Assembly (NCBI GenBank): GCA_029259935.1
Contig: JAJDEH010000419.1
Location: 1 to 57,656, forward strand
Reading direction: 5' to 3'
From: Planctomycetota bacterium
GTDB lineage: Bacteria; Planctomycetota; Planctomycetia; Pirellulales; Pirellulaceae
Length of the DNA stretch: 57,656 nt
This document shows positions 9,101 to 17,953 of this stretch, one piece after another. Position 1 is the first letter of the stretch, and every line of letters starts with the position of its first letter. Under the pieces are notes generated by a model that was not told the origin of the DNA, did not search any database, and saw nothing but the letters and a program-made list of their open reading frames with translations. Both the position numbers and the translations under genes were made by a program.

Positions 9101-9349
9101 CCGATTGATGGGCGGTGCCGCGATGTGGCTCGCGAGTTCCTTGAGTTTCACCTCGTCGACCGCGGCTTCCGCCAAACGAATCACCACGCGGTCGAGAATT
9201 TCGCCCGCTGCCTTGCGTGTGAACGTGGTCGCCAGTATTTCTTCCGCCGGCGCTCCCGAGTTCAACAAACTGATGTAGCGATTGGAAAGCTGAAACGTCT
9301 TGCCCGTGCCGGCCGATGCGCGAATCAACACATTGGGATATTGGCTCAT
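6143..9349 (-). CDS. AddA-like UvrD helicase/nuclease
   Basis: A 1068-residue superfamily 1 helicase of the UvrD/RecB/AddA class with a C-terminal nuclease domain. Helicase motifs are in order: Walker A in RASAGTGKTFQLSNRY (about 9-24), TTFTRKAAGEI, Walker B LLLDEFQDTS, GDVKQAIYGWRGG, VMTVHQAKGLQFDAVVLPDL and LYVALTRAKHALHMI. The C-terminal VAADVVDFKTDAVD is the PD-(D/E)XK nuclease core. With its partner it would unwind and resect double-strand DNA ends for recombination. Its start overlaps the end of the addB-like gene by 4 bases (ATGA), showing translational coupling. No recD or chi-related gene is nearby. Assignment to AddA rather than RecB rests on this partner. Confidence 0.9.
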   Translation of the reverse strand: MSQYPNVLIRASAGTGKTFQLSNRYISLLNSGAPAEEILATTFTRKAAGEILDRVVIRLAEAAVDEVKLKELASHIAAPPINRARCLELLAQLTRNLHRLRICTLDSFFSQLAGSLSLELGLPPGWKIVEEIHDAQLRNESIEAILQSGSTREVSRLMNLLTKGEAERSVSSLIRETVKHLYDLYVETEADAWRRFPEPKFLTNEKLLETTEQLHTVEIPEDKRWQRARENDWRAAMLNDWELFISKGLAAKVMEGKTAFGSKPISTDLISIYQRLLGHARAQIIDALAKQTAGTHELLEKFDKVYQSGKHEMRVLRFEDITRFLSRLATHDHGQHQYRLDAPLSHLLLDEFQDTSLAQWLVLRPFAERVTKRSGQQSFFWLGGQSSFFCVGDVKQAIYGWRGGRSEIFNALEAQLDDLQHETLNESRRSAQPIIDTVNRVFTNLTDHPNLETLEHGVGQWCKKFERHTTAMHDLHGYAELITAPRGSADERQIDATLRYTAEKIDELVQECPGRSVGVLCRRNTVVAQVIYELRRRGVPASEEGGNPLTDSAAVQVMISLLKLADHPHDRAARFHLARSPLGPLLDFAYHADDQAAEKLSREARRSLMADGYGPTIHRWAEMLAASCNRRDRNRLQQMVELAFEFQSIATLRSRDFVRYVEGQRVSDPTTADVRVMTVHQAKGLQFDAVVLPDLDAELLGQNGRCVVGQPDPTQPVDQVCLYRSVQVQALLPDDLQQLFHGTTEDAVSEAMCVLYVALTRAKHALHMIVSPSRANERTLHKTFAGLLRAALTGQEKLEPGTTAFQVGDPNWPSFDPAQRPRSAVKTEAPAMKLAQSLDRRESGLQFTSPSGLEGGQRLRVADILRLDNTTALTRGTLIHAWFECLEWLDDGTVDEAVLRQVASRIDTTGLNVGQLLKRFCKMLEADEIASCLSRAFYISPHDPPNGILLPAELEPGKLNLQVYNEGRFVVRDGDQILNGTIDRLVLMYDGDQPVAADVVDFKTDAVDVANVEQFAETVEYYRPQIDAYCRAVSKQFHLPMNRISARLLFVSPGVSKLITPAFTDATA

Positions 9350-12198
9350 GAATCGCCTCCCATCATGTTGCCGGACGCCGTGTCATGAGATGTCCGTTCC
9401 GAATGCGCCGTGCTTGAACCGGCCGCGGCCAATTCCGTACAGGGCTCGAAAACGTTGTCCTGACAAATCGCGCCGTAATCGGTCAAGATGTTCGGCGCGG
9501 GATAAGTGGGCGGCCAGAATTCGCGATTCAAGACGCTCTGCACGACCTCCATGGCGACCGCCTCGGCTTGATCGAGTTCGGCGTCCGACCAATCGGCGAT
9601 CAATTCGCCCACTTTGGTCAAGTCTTTCGGCAGGACGATGTAGCCATATTGCATTGATCCTTCGATGCCCATCGATGCCAGAATGAGCCGATAGAGCGGC
9701 AGTTGCAAGTCGACCCATTCGCCGGCGCGTCGATGAGTCTGCTCGGGGCTTTTTGCCTGGTCGCTCGTCTTGTAATCAAAGACCGTCCATTGATCGAGTT
9801 CGGGATGGTAGTCGATGCGGTCGATACGTCCACGCAGCGCCAGAGAGCGGCCTTCGTCTCCGTGCAAGCGAATCGGTTCGGGGCCGCCCGCGGTCTCGGT
9901 ATACCGAATTTGCCAGCCGCGTTTGGCCCATCGCGCCTGCCAATCGGCAAAGGCATCCAAACGGGCCCGCAGTTGCATCAACTGCACTTCGACTGCCGGC
10001 AGACGGTCGCGACCATAGGCCTTGTCGAAATACTGATTCAACTCGTGTCGCAGAAATCGTTGAATCTCGCCGGCGTTTGTCGAGTCGCGAACCGCGTGGT
10101 CGCCGAATCGGTTGAGAACTTCGTGAACGACATTGCCGAACGTGGGCGCGTCGAGTTCCTCCACCGCATCGTCGATCGATTCTAGTTTGAGTACATAGCG
10201 CAGATAGAAGCGGTAGGGGCAAGCCAAGTAGGATCGAAAGGCGGTCACGCTCAGCGAATCGAGTGTTTCATCCGAGGGCGACGGCCGCGGGACGACAAAC
10301 TGCGAGTGCTCGGGAATGTCGTCATCGCCCAGCAGGGCCGGCGTGACCGAGGGCGCATCCGCATTTTGGAAAAAGACGAGCGACCGCTGGGCGACTGTTT
10401 CCCGGTCGGTGGCGAAGGCGAGGCGGCTGGGGACGCGCGGATTCCCTTCACCGTCGCGGCGGGCGGCGATCAGCGTGATATCCGGACGCGTGGCCAACAG
10501 CGTACTGAGTGCGTAGGCGTCACGCGCATAGCGGCGTGAGTTGTCGACCAAGCCGAGTTGACGGCGCAGATTGTCCGGTAGAAATAGATCAGAATTGATT
10601 GACGTGGGAACAAACCCTTCGTTAAACGACGTGACGATCAGCGCCGGATTGGTGTCCAGTGGCAACTCCAGCCAACCCAGCATTTCGATAGCAGCCTCGT
10701 CCGATCGAGGCGGGATGCGCGTGCTTTGCAGTTGGTCGGCGATCAGATCAACGGCCTGCGACGAAGTCACTATCGGCTGCACACGCGCGGGGATCGATTG
10801 CTGTTCAACCAACACCGCGCGAATTTGACGAAACGTCGCGACTTGAAAGTGGTCCGGCTCAAGGTCGGGATTTAGTTCAACTCCCGAGTAAACCTCATTG
10901 AGCAATTCGGCGATAGCTTGTGTCCACTCGCCGAGCCTCCGCGAGTCACCGGTCAGCGGTTCGACCAACTTTCGAACGGCCGCTTCCATTTGCTGAAGCG
11001 CGGCGTACTTGTCGTCGGCCCGCAGCCACTGGCCCAAACGGGGCTGCAGGTGTCGGTTGTAATATTCATCGAGTTGCGTGAGCCAGCCTTCCTCGATCTG
11101 CTGCCGCCCCAGCCAATCGTCGACATCCGGGTGTCGTACCAGCGCCGCCAAATCCGCGAATCGCCCGCGTTGGGCGAATCGAGCGGCGCTTAGCAGTAAG
11201 CGAAACGGCGAGGTGTCGGCCATCTTCCTGCCAACAACCCAGCGCGACGGCAACTCGCATTGCAAGAGCTGTCTTTGAATGTGGGGCACCAGATGATCGT
11301 CGGGCACGCCAATCGTGATCTCGTCGGACCGAAGACGGCCGTCATATTCCGCAATGCAACGCGTCACCATGGCGGCTTGCTCCAGCGGACCGTCGACGAT
11401 GCGGACGTGCTCGTCATTTAGATCGATGTCTGCCTCGGTCCAGGCTTGGGGATCGATACACCCGTATTGGTCAAAGCGGCTGGCCAGCTTTGCCGGGGCA
11501 TGCACGAGTACCGTAACTCGATCGGCGATCTGGTCGATCATGCCCCGGGTTGCCCGATTCATGTCGGCCGTTCCCACCAACACGATCTCTTTATCCGATT
11601 GGCATTCGCGATGTTCGATGGCGTACAATCGCGCGGTCTGCAGGTCCCACAGTTCCATACTGTCCAACAGCGCAAGATATTTCACTTGGACCTGGCGGAG
11701 AAACCTCCAGCGGTTCGATTCGGGAAAGCCGCGTATTTTGGAGCCCGCCTTCAAGACGTCGCCAAAGTCAAAGCCGTCTCCCGCCAACTCACGATGCTGC
11801 CGCCACAAAAGCGTGCCCAGGTCGAGCCAATCTTGGACGGCGTCATCACTGGGCAAGCGGGGAATGAACGGTTTGGCCTGATTTCGCAGTTCACGCAAGG
11901 CCTGGACCCACACCAGCCGTTGAGTCAATTCAGTCGCGAAAGGCCGCTTCGATTCGTACAGCAATTCGGGCAGAAACCCGATCGTGGTGATTTGCGGCGG
12001 AAAATAGATGAGCCTTTGCTTTTCCGTCAGCTCGACCAGCAACTCGGACAACCGCCGACAAGCACGCCGTCCGGGAAGCACGACCACGACGTCGCTCAGA
12101 TCGAGCTTGCCGCCGCTGGCGAAACGACCGATCAATTGCTCGGCCGCGGTGGGCAGAGCGGGCTGGCTCCAATCTATAAACTTCCGTGTGATAGGCAT
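9346..12198 (-). CDS. AddB-like PD-(D/E)XK nuclease
   Basis: A 950-residue partner of the AddA-like helicase. Its N-terminal half is an inactivated helicase-like fold: DVVVVLPGRRACRRLSELL stands where a Walker A would be, as in AddB proteins that lack ATPase function. The C-terminal nuclease is seen in LACPYRFYLRYVLKL followed by the core WTVFDYKTSDQAKSPEQ. Classical AddB nucleases hold an iron-sulfur cluster with one Cys before and three after the nuclease core. Here CPYRFYLRY supplies the first, but the tail shows only two Cys (AICQDNVFEPC), so the cluster may be absent or rearranged. It is the first gene of the pair. The ATG at 12198 gives a good start (MPITRKFIDWSQPALP). Confidence 0.85.
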   Translation of the reverse strand: MPITRKFIDWSQPALPTAAEQLIGRFASGGKLDLSDVVVVLPGRRACRRLSELLVELTEKQRLIYFPPQITTIGFLPELLYESKRPFATELTQRLVWVQALRELRNQAKPFIPRLPSDDAVQDWLDLGTLLWRQHRELAGDGFDFGDVLKAGSKIRGFPESNRWRFLRQVQVKYLALLDSMELWDLQTARLYAIEHRECQSDKEIVLVGTADMNRATRGMIDQIADRVTVLVHAPAKLASRFDQYGCIDPQAWTEADIDLNDEHVRIVDGPLEQAAMVTRCIAEYDGRLRSDEITIGVPDDHLVPHIQRQLLQCELPSRWVVGRKMADTSPFRLLLSAARFAQRGRFADLAALVRHPDVDDWLGRQQIEEGWLTQLDEYYNRHLQPRLGQWLRADDKYAALQQMEAAVRKLVEPLTGDSRRLGEWTQAIAELLNEVYSGVELNPDLEPDHFQVATFRQIRAVLVEQQSIPARVQPIVTSSQAVDLIADQLQSTRIPPRSDEAAIEMLGWLELPLDTNPALIVTSFNEGFVPTSINSDLFLPDNLRRQLGLVDNSRRYARDAYALSTLLATRPDITLIAARRDGEGNPRVPSRLAFATDRETVAQRSLVFFQNADAPSVTPALLGDDDIPEHSQFVVPRPSPSDETLDSLSVTAFRSYLACPYRFYLRYVLKLESIDDAVEELDAPTFGNVVHEVLNRFGDHAVRDSTNAGEIQRFLRHELNQYFDKAYGRDRLPAVEVQLMQLRARLDAFADWQARWAKRGWQIRYTETAGGPEPIRLHGDEGRSLALRGRIDRIDYHPELDQWTVFDYKTSDQAKSPEQTHRRAGEWVDLQLPLYRLILASMGIEGSMQYGYIVLPKDLTKVGELIADWSDAELDQAEAVAMEVVQSVLNREFWPPTYPAPNILTDYGAICQDNVFEPCTELAAAGSSTAHSERTSHDTASGNMMGGDS

Positions 12199-12318
12199 TT
12201 AGGTCATCCGCAATGGGGATTTTACTGAACTCGGTCCAAAATGAAAACCTCGTTCGGCCGGTTAAGGGCTTCGAGCAGTGGCCGTCGCGCGAGACCCCTT
12301 ATTGAATCTGCGCGACCG

Positions 12319-12545
12319 GAGTGACACGTTAGGTCATTCGTCCCTGGGCAACGGCATTTCGAACCGCTTGGGCCGATGTTTGAAATCAGATCACTCAGAA
12401 ACGGGCCGCGTGAAATGGCCCGGTGAGTAACAAATTCGCGACTGGCGCACACAACGGCCCTCCGGCGGCCCAATCGACCCGCCAAGGGGCGTTGATGTAG
12501 CAAGATCCTCGCGAGCGGGAAAGATCGTGGAACATCTTCTCGAAT
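12319..12545. repeat. Diverged intergenic repeat, copy A
   Basis: It shares ordered blocks with copy B: GAGTGACACGTTAGG (12319-12333), TGTAGCAAGATCCT (12496-12509), then CGAGCG, GATCGTG and CATCTTC with similar spacing. The first two blocks are separated by about 160 bases here and by about 55 in copy B. Origin and function are unknown. Confidence 0.6.
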
Positions 12546-12972
12546 GGTCGCCCTGGCCGGCGCGCCGAGCGAAACGCTCGGAAATATCATGAGGCTTTCA
12601 AAGCGGGGCAACCGCGAGGCTGTAACATATGGCTGGTCAACCAAAGTACCTTGTTGCTGCTTCATGACACTCCCCTAAAAGACGATATTGCAACGAGTTA
12701 GCCACAGGGCCGCGGTGCTGCCTCGCCTCACGCACGAGAAAAAACGTTTGCAATTTTGTAACCATTTCGCCACCCGCTGGACGTAGCATCCATAGCGGCG
12801 TCTGCTGCCCAGCAGGCCTTTACATCAGAACTCGACTGCCCAAGCAACATCGGTCCTGCCCAGCGAACGCGACGGAGTGGATGAGCTAATGGCGTCATCG
12901 CACGATCACTTCGCCCCTTCTATTTTACAAGATTCACGGCGATCGTGTAGGACGGATTTCGGCGGTTGAAGT

Positions 12973-13103
12973 GAGTGACACGTTAGGCTCGATCATTGGC
13001 GGCATAAGTGGCCACGCCCCAGTACGCCGCAGGACGATGTTGTAGCAAGATCCTTACGAGCGTGTATGATCGTGTAATAGGGGTTGTAATCACATCTTCA
13101 CGA
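12973..13103. repeat. Diverged intergenic repeat, copy B
   Basis: The shorter copy of the module at 12319-12545, in the same orientation. Shared blocks are GAGTGACACGTTAGG (12973-12987) and TGTAGCAAGATCCT (13041-13054), followed by CGAGCG, GATCGTG and CATCTTC. It ends about 105 bases before the start of the next gene and could contribute to its upstream region. Confidence 0.6.
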
Positions 13104-13208
13104 GTTGAACTCTTAACCGTGCGCCAGGACCACTGGGAGTGGCTAATTGCTCGGATTATTTTCCGACCGGCCGGGTAAGTTCAACGGTGAGGCGGAAGGA
13201 GTGACCCA

Positions 13209-14291
13209 ATGGAGACGAGATACCTGGCAACTTACCGGCTGATTTGCCTGGCCCTTGCCTTGTCGCCCTCGCTGTTGCCGGCGGCTGAATTCAAACGAGT
13301 TTACCGTCATGGCGATCCCGTTCCGAAAGGCGAAAAGTTAAATGACCGCCGAGTAGACTTTGCTTTCTGGGGGGACAAGCAGACCATTGTCTTTGCGTCG
13401 CCGCGAGAGCTTGCATGCCTGTCGCAGGAAAAAGGTGAGCTGCAATGGTCGGTCGAAAACAAAAGACGCGTTTGGGATTGGTCGTATTCACGGGGCACGA
13501 AACGGCTAGCCATACTCTACACCAGCAAAAACGAGGGGTGGTTGGGTGGGAAGCGAATCTCCATCATCGACTGCGCGACCGGGCAGAATACTTTTGATGT
13601 GAACGGCGAACAGCTTGCCAAACTTCTAGGCACTCCCTACTTTGTGCCAACTTGTGTTGCGTTGGCGGAGGACGGACGACTTATCGTTTGCGACTACGAA
13701 CGTCAATTTGGCCGCAACGGTTATGTTTTCGACTCGACCTACCAAAAAGTGCTGTCGGCATTTGATATAGATGCGTCGCCCGACCAGATTTCGCTTTCGC
13801 CTGACGGAAGCCGTGTGGCCGCGATTGCCGATGTCGGCGTCGTTAGCGTGCGTGACGCCCGCACCAATGCGGCCGTTTATTTCGAAGGCAGACGAATTAT
13901 GGAGGCACCAAAAAACCTGCATCTTGTCATTGGCCCGCCCTTCTTGAGCCATGTTCGCCACGACGGCGACAACACTCTCGTCTACACCATGGACGGCGGC
14001 TGTTTCGGGATTGGCGAAGTCTTCGTGCGCGACTTGGCTGCCAAACGCGTAGCAAAGTTTGGAGGTCGAAACGGCCACATTGAAATGGATGTTTCCTTTG
14101 CCAAACAGTGGATCGCCCTGACCGGTACCTCGACCGATTTGGCACTGTTGGATTTTGAGGGCAAAGTAATCGCGGAGATAAAGAAGGCAACGACTCGGCG
14201 GAACTCGTGTGTCGAGTTTTCACCGTCGTCGGACCGAGTGCTGGTTGTCAGTTACGATGGCACGCTGTCCGTGTTCGCCATTGAAGAGTGA
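13209..14291 (+). CDS. Secreted WD40/YVTN-like beta-propeller protein
   Basis: A 360-residue protein with an N-terminal signal peptide (hydrophobic core LICLALALSPSLL, likely cleavage after LLPAA). The rest is a series of short beta-rich units of the kind seen in WD40 or YVTN propellers: FAFWGDKQTIVFASPRELAC, DQISLSPDGSRVAAIADVGV, MDVSFAKQWIALTGTSTDL and CVEFSPSSDRVLVVSYDG. No catalytic motif is visible. It is preceded by a clear Shine-Dalgarno, GGAAGGAG (about 13195-13202), 7 bases before the ATG. Such proteins in planctomycetes are usually envelope scaffolds; the ligand is unknown. The 233 bases to the next gene show no feature. Confidence 0.75.
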   Translation: METRYLATYRLICLALALSPSLLPAAEFKRVYRHGDPVPKGEKLNDRRVDFAFWGDKQTIVFASPRELACLSQEKGELQWSVENKRRVWDWSYSRGTKRLAILYTSKNEGWLGGKRISIIDCATGQNTFDVNGEQLAKLLGTPYFVPTCVALAEDGRLIVCDYERQFGRNGYVFDSTYQKVLSAFDIDASPDQISLSPDGSRVAAIADVGVVSVRDARTNAAVYFEGRRIMEAPKNLHLVIGPPFLSHVRHDGDNTLVYTMDGGCFGIGEVFVRDLAAKRVAKFGGRNGHIEMDVSFAKQWIALTGTSTDLALLDFEGKVIAEIKKATTRRNSCVEFSPSSDRVLVVSYDGTLSVFAIEE

Positions 14292-14524
14292 CTCTCCAGA
14301 GCAGGCCGGCGTCCGCCGCGTGCAACTTGCGCCGCGATGGATCGATTCCGACCGCGGCCGCTAGTCCCCAGTTAGCAACGAAAGGAATGCGAGCGCGTGC
14401 GGACCGATGTCGTCGCGAGCTTCCAGCCGGGATTCGGCGTGGTGTGCTTGTGGCGTTGCTTCGAGTACGATAATCGGCGCAGGTTTCAACAATCACGAAG
14501 CAAGGTCTAACGAAGGCGGAAAAC

Positions 14525-15103
14525 ATGTCGAGCAAGCCAAAAATTCTCGCATTCTCTGGTAGCTTGCGGTCTGGGTCCTTCAATCAGAAGCTGGTCGGCA
14601 TTGCGGCTCAGGGGGCAACCGATGCCGGTGCGGAAGTTACGATTTTGCGTTTGAGCGACTATCCGCTTCCCGTGTTCGACCAGGATCTCGAAGGCGAAGG
14701 CGTGCCGGAAAACGCCCTCAAGCTAAAACAGGTCATGCTGGACCACGACGGATTGCTGATTGCGTCGCCCGAATACAACAGCTCGGTGACGGCCGCCTTG
14801 AAGAACGCAATCGATTGGGTATCGCGGCCCGCGGAGGGGGAAACGCCCTTGGCGGCATTCAAGAACAAGGTCGCGGCCATCATGAGCGCCTCGCCAGGCG
14901 GCCTGGGCGGGCTTCGTGGACTGGTTCACTTGCGGGCAATTCTGGGCAACATCGGCGTCTTGGTCGTTCCCGATCAGGTGGCCATTCCCAACGCTCACGC
15001 CGCGTTCGGCGAGAACGGCGGGCTCAGCGATGAACGCAAGCACTCCAGCGTGGCGGCTCTGGGCGGGAGCGTCGTGCGACTGGTGGAAGGAATCGCCGAT
15101 TGA
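14525..15103 (+). CDS. NADPH-dependent FMN reductase family protein
   Basis: A 192-residue flavodoxin-fold protein. The FMN phosphate loop is FSGSLRSGSFNQKLV (about 10-24). The SPEYNSSVTAALKNAIDW segment binds the isoalloxazine ring, and SASPGGLGGLRGLVHLR supplies the second flavin loop. The family reduces FMN, quinones, azo dyes or metals with NAD(P)H. The sequence is closest in style to the chromate/quinone reductase group, but the substrate is not fixed by the motifs. No signal peptide is present, so it is cytoplasmic. It converges on the kinase gene with 24 bases between stops. Confidence 0.93.
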   Translation: MSSKPKILAFSGSLRSGSFNQKLVGIAAQGATDAGAEVTILRLSDYPLPVFDQDLEGEGVPENALKLKQVMLDHDGLLIASPEYNSSVTAALKNAIDWVSRPAEGETPLAAFKNKVAAIMSASPGGLGGLRGLVHLRAILGNIGVLVVPDQVAIPNAHAAFGENGGLSDERKHSSVAALGGSVVRLVEGIAD

Positions 15104-15127
15104 TCGTGCCCGCCCGTGTCGCGCGAT

Positions 15128-17449
15128 TCAGGTCAATCCCCGCGTGGAGGATCGGTCTTCATCCGACGAATGAAGCACTGATTCCGTCGGCTGGTCGGTG
15201 ATCATCGTCTGTTCAAAGACTTTCATGGTCGTGCTGTCGGCGGGTAAATTGAGAACCGACGAAGCATCTTGTTGGCCTCGCTCATGACGACCCCACCAGG
15301 CATCGCCGTCCGCGTCCGCCCATTGCTGGGCCACGGGGCTCTTTAGCAACTGCTTCGCCAAGTCACGCGCGGTTTGTGGCCGCTTGGCGCGAGATTTTTC
15401 CAAGCAAGCTAAGATCGCCACCTCCATTTCCGCCGAGACCTGCTTTCCACGTCGTTCGGAAGGCGGCACGGGCACCGAGTCAACATGATGTTGGCAAAGT
15501 TCCACCAACGAGTTGGCCTGGAAGACGGGCCGACCGGTCAACAAGAAGTAGCCGACCGCGCCGACGGCGTAGATGTCGCTGCAGGCGTCCACCGTCATTG
15601 GCGCTTGAATCGCTTCGGGGGACATGTAGAGGGGCGTCCCCGTGAGTGAGTTATTGGCCGTCAGGCGAACATGCTTGTCGCCATCCATGGCTTTGACCAA
15701 TCCAAAGTCAAGCACCTTGACCACATCCGGCTCGCCGCCGCGCCGGTTGAGCATGATGTTGGCCGGTTTGATGTCGCGATGCACCAAGCCGCGCGAGTGG
15801 GCTTCGTATAACGAACCGCAGATCTGCAACAAGATGTGAACGACCCGTTCCTCGGGTTGGGGGCCATAGTCGTCAACCAAGGTCTGCAAGTTCACGCCGT
15901 CTAGGTATTCCATCGCGTAGTAGAACACACCTTCGGGAGTACGCCCGTAATCGAAAATGGCTATGGTGTTCGGATGATTAAGTTGGCACGTGATTTGAAC
16001 TTCGTGTTCGAATCGTTGCATGGAACCTTCGTTCACTTTGTCCACGTCCAGCATTTTGATCGCCGTCGGACGCCGCAGCATCGCGTGGCATCCTCGATAA
16101 ACGACCCCCATCGCTCCCGAGCCGATCTTCTCCTCAAGAGAGTATTGGCCCAGGTGTTGGGCTTTCATGGCGGCCCGTTGTGCATCACGCCGCAAGCGGC
16201 CCACCACCAGAGTGAATCCGAAAATCGCCAGCGAACAGGCAACCAGCAGGGCGTAGAGCGCCCAAAAGGTCCTTTGCAGAATCGTAAGCGGACGAAACGC
16301 CTCGGCCATGGTGACTTCCGTCGCCACGCCCAGTTTGTAATCGGGCAACCAAGTCCAGGCCCCCACAACCATGACGCCGCGAAAATCTCGATAGCCGTTC
16401 ACGTCATACTCGGTCCGACCCATGATGGCGGCCGATGCCATTTTCGTTAGCGGCAACTCGCTGCGCCGCACCATGGGGTGATGGCCGTCGGTCATGTCGC
16501 CCTGCGGATCTCGAAGCTGGACCTTCAGAATGGAGCGCGAGTTTTCCTCGTCGGGCAACAAGCCCAGCAGCATGAGTTCCTCATCAAAGCGGCTATTGGA
16601 GACCATCCGCCCTTCTTCGTTGAAGGCGTAGGTTTGGCCCGATTCGCCAATCTGGCCCAATTGCAGGATGCGCGTAAACTCGTTCTCAGGTCGAATCTTC
16701 AGTGCCAAGGCCGCGATCACTTTGAAGTTAGGGTCACGCACCGGCGCGCAAACGAACATGGTCGGCTCGCCCGTCCGCATTTTGCCTTCTTTGTCGGTCA
16801 TCAGCACCAGGCTTTGAAACGGCGGGGAAATAACGGCTTTACCGTCCAGGGCGCGCTGTAGGAAGTCCTCGTATTCGGGCACATTCTCCCGCCCGATGAG
16901 TTCGTTGTACGAGGAACTGATAATTCGGCTGGAACTATCCACCAAAAAGTAGCCCACATAATCATGCGACGACATGCCAGGACCAAGTTCATCCTCAAGC
17001 TCTTGCCGCAGCGTCAACTCGGCCGTCTGCCGGTCATCCACTTCGACCGCGGTGGCTTCCGATAGCATTCGCTCAGTCGTCTTGCGAATCTGAGGATCGT
17101 TGGCCAGCGTCTCGGCATTGGAAAGTTGCGTTTCAAACCACGTCACCAGCATGGACGTTTCCATCTTGCGGAGCGTCTGCAGTTGCGAAGCGAGCGTGTC
17201 CTTCATCGTGGATTCAATGGCGTTGCGGACCGCGAATCCAATCACTGAAAGCACGGCGATGGCGATGATGGGCCAAATCCAAAGCTGCCGTTTCAAGAAC
17301 CCGCCGGTTCGGGTCACCGTTTGGCCCAAACTTCGAGAAGCCCACGTCATGTGGGTCGAGGGATCGGAACTGGAGCTAAAAGTCCGCCGCAATTGGTTTA
17401 GTGGATTCATCGACAACAGAGCCCCGTCACGGCTATCAACGCGCGGCAT
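15128..17449 (-). CDS. Membrane Ser/Thr kinase with N-terminal Cache-type sensor
   Basis: A receptor-like kinase of about 773 residues. A membrane helix (about 57-78, IWPIIAIAVLSVIGFAV) leads into a periplasmic region of about 300 residues resembling dCache sensors (YVGYFLVDSSSRIISSSYNE). A second helix (about 394-416, FWALYALLVACSLAIFGFTL) precedes the cytoplasmic kinase (about 433-710). Kinase motifs are complete: GSGAMGVVYRG, the AIK lysine, HRDIKPANIML, DFGLVKAM and GTPLYMSPEAI. It should phosphorylate Ser/Thr in response to an outside ligand. The ATG at 17449 is used; a TTG at 17461 and an ATG at 17410 are alternatives and none has a good ribosome site. Sensor-first order is the reverse of PknB-type kinases. 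Confidence 0.92.
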   Translation of the reverse strand: MPRVDSRDGALLSMNPLNQLRRTFSSSSDPSTHMTWASRSLGQTVTRTGGFLKRQLWIWPIIAIAVLSVIGFAVRNAIESTMKDTLASQLQTLRKMETSMLVTWFETQLSNAETLANDPQIRKTTERMLSEATAVEVDDRQTAELTLRQELEDELGPGMSSHDYVGYFLVDSSSRIISSSYNELIGRENVPEYEDFLQRALDGKAVISPPFQSLVLMTDKEGKMRTGEPTMFVCAPVRDPNFKVIAALALKIRPENEFTRILQLGQIGESGQTYAFNEEGRMVSNSRFDEELMLLGLLPDEENSRSILKVQLRDPQGDMTDGHHPMVRRSELPLTKMASAAIMGRTEYDVNGYRDFRGVMVVGAWTWLPDYKLGVATEVTMAEAFRPLTILQRTFWALYALLVACSLAIFGFTLVVGRLRRDAQRAAMKAQHLGQYSLEEKIGSGAMGVVYRGCHAMLRRPTAIKMLDVDKVNEGSMQRFEHEVQITCQLNHPNTIAIFDYGRTPEGVFYYAMEYLDGVNLQTLVDDYGPQPEERVVHILLQICGSLYEAHSRGLVHRDIKPANIMLNRRGGEPDVVKVLDFGLVKAMDGDKHVRLTANNSLTGTPLYMSPEAIQAPMTVDACSDIYAVGAVGYFLLTGRPVFQANSLVELCQHHVDSVPVPPSERRGKQVSAEMEVAILACLEKSRAKRPQTARDLAKQLLKSPVAQQWADADGDAWWGRHERGQQDASSVLNLPADSTTMKVFEQTMITDQPTESVLHSSDEDRSSTRGLT

Positions 17450-17953
17450 CTTGCCGGGCAAGATTGGTTAACTAGCAGCTAGGTTCGCGATTTCAACTCT
17501 CGGATATTCCTTCCATCATACCTGGATTGCCGAACGATTGCCTGGGTTGCCCGTGGATTTATGCCGTTTCGGCAAAACGCCATCCCGTAACAAGTTGCCC
17601 GGGAGGACAATAGTGAAGCCGGCGGAAGTTGAAGCCAGCGGGACAGATTTCGCGGAACAATTTGGGCACCCGCACTGTGCGAGGACGTTCTCGCCCAAAC
17701 GATTCTGCCGAATGTGCGGTTTATCCTCCCGACTTTCGTGTTCCGAGGTGCATGTTTCCTGGGCAATATTGGTGTAGACTGAAGGACGGTTTGGCTGCTA
17801 GCTTTTGGCACGCCATTTTCACATTGAGGTTTACCCATTCCATGTTCGCGGGCGACGTTCGGATGAACTGAAGAAATCACTTCTATCCCGGTATTCAGAT
17901 ATCCGTTCTCGTGAGCTTGATCCTCAACTCGTTTACCGGCAAGAAGATACTTC
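17450..17953. other. Divergent intergenic region, no gene seen
   Basis: About 500 bases separate the kinase (minus) and the aminotransferase (plus). Short open frames on both strands lack family signatures and consistent codon use. It must carry both divergent promoters, but no box pair is convincing. No repeat of the families found elsewhere in the window is present. Confidence 0.5.

Larger units (their letters stand above)
12199..13208. other. Gene-free kilobase
   Basis: No reading frame here has the look of a protein. The longest, on the minus strand at 12222-12665, is low in recognisable structure and runs straight through a repeat. The region holds two diverged copies of one repeat module (annotated separately) and, at its right end, the promoter and ribosome site of the following plus-strand gene. 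Confidence 0.6.

Noticed and set aside
12222..12665. 147-residue minus-strand frame in the gene-free kilobase
   Set aside because: Runs through the diverged repeat and shows no domain or ribosome site.
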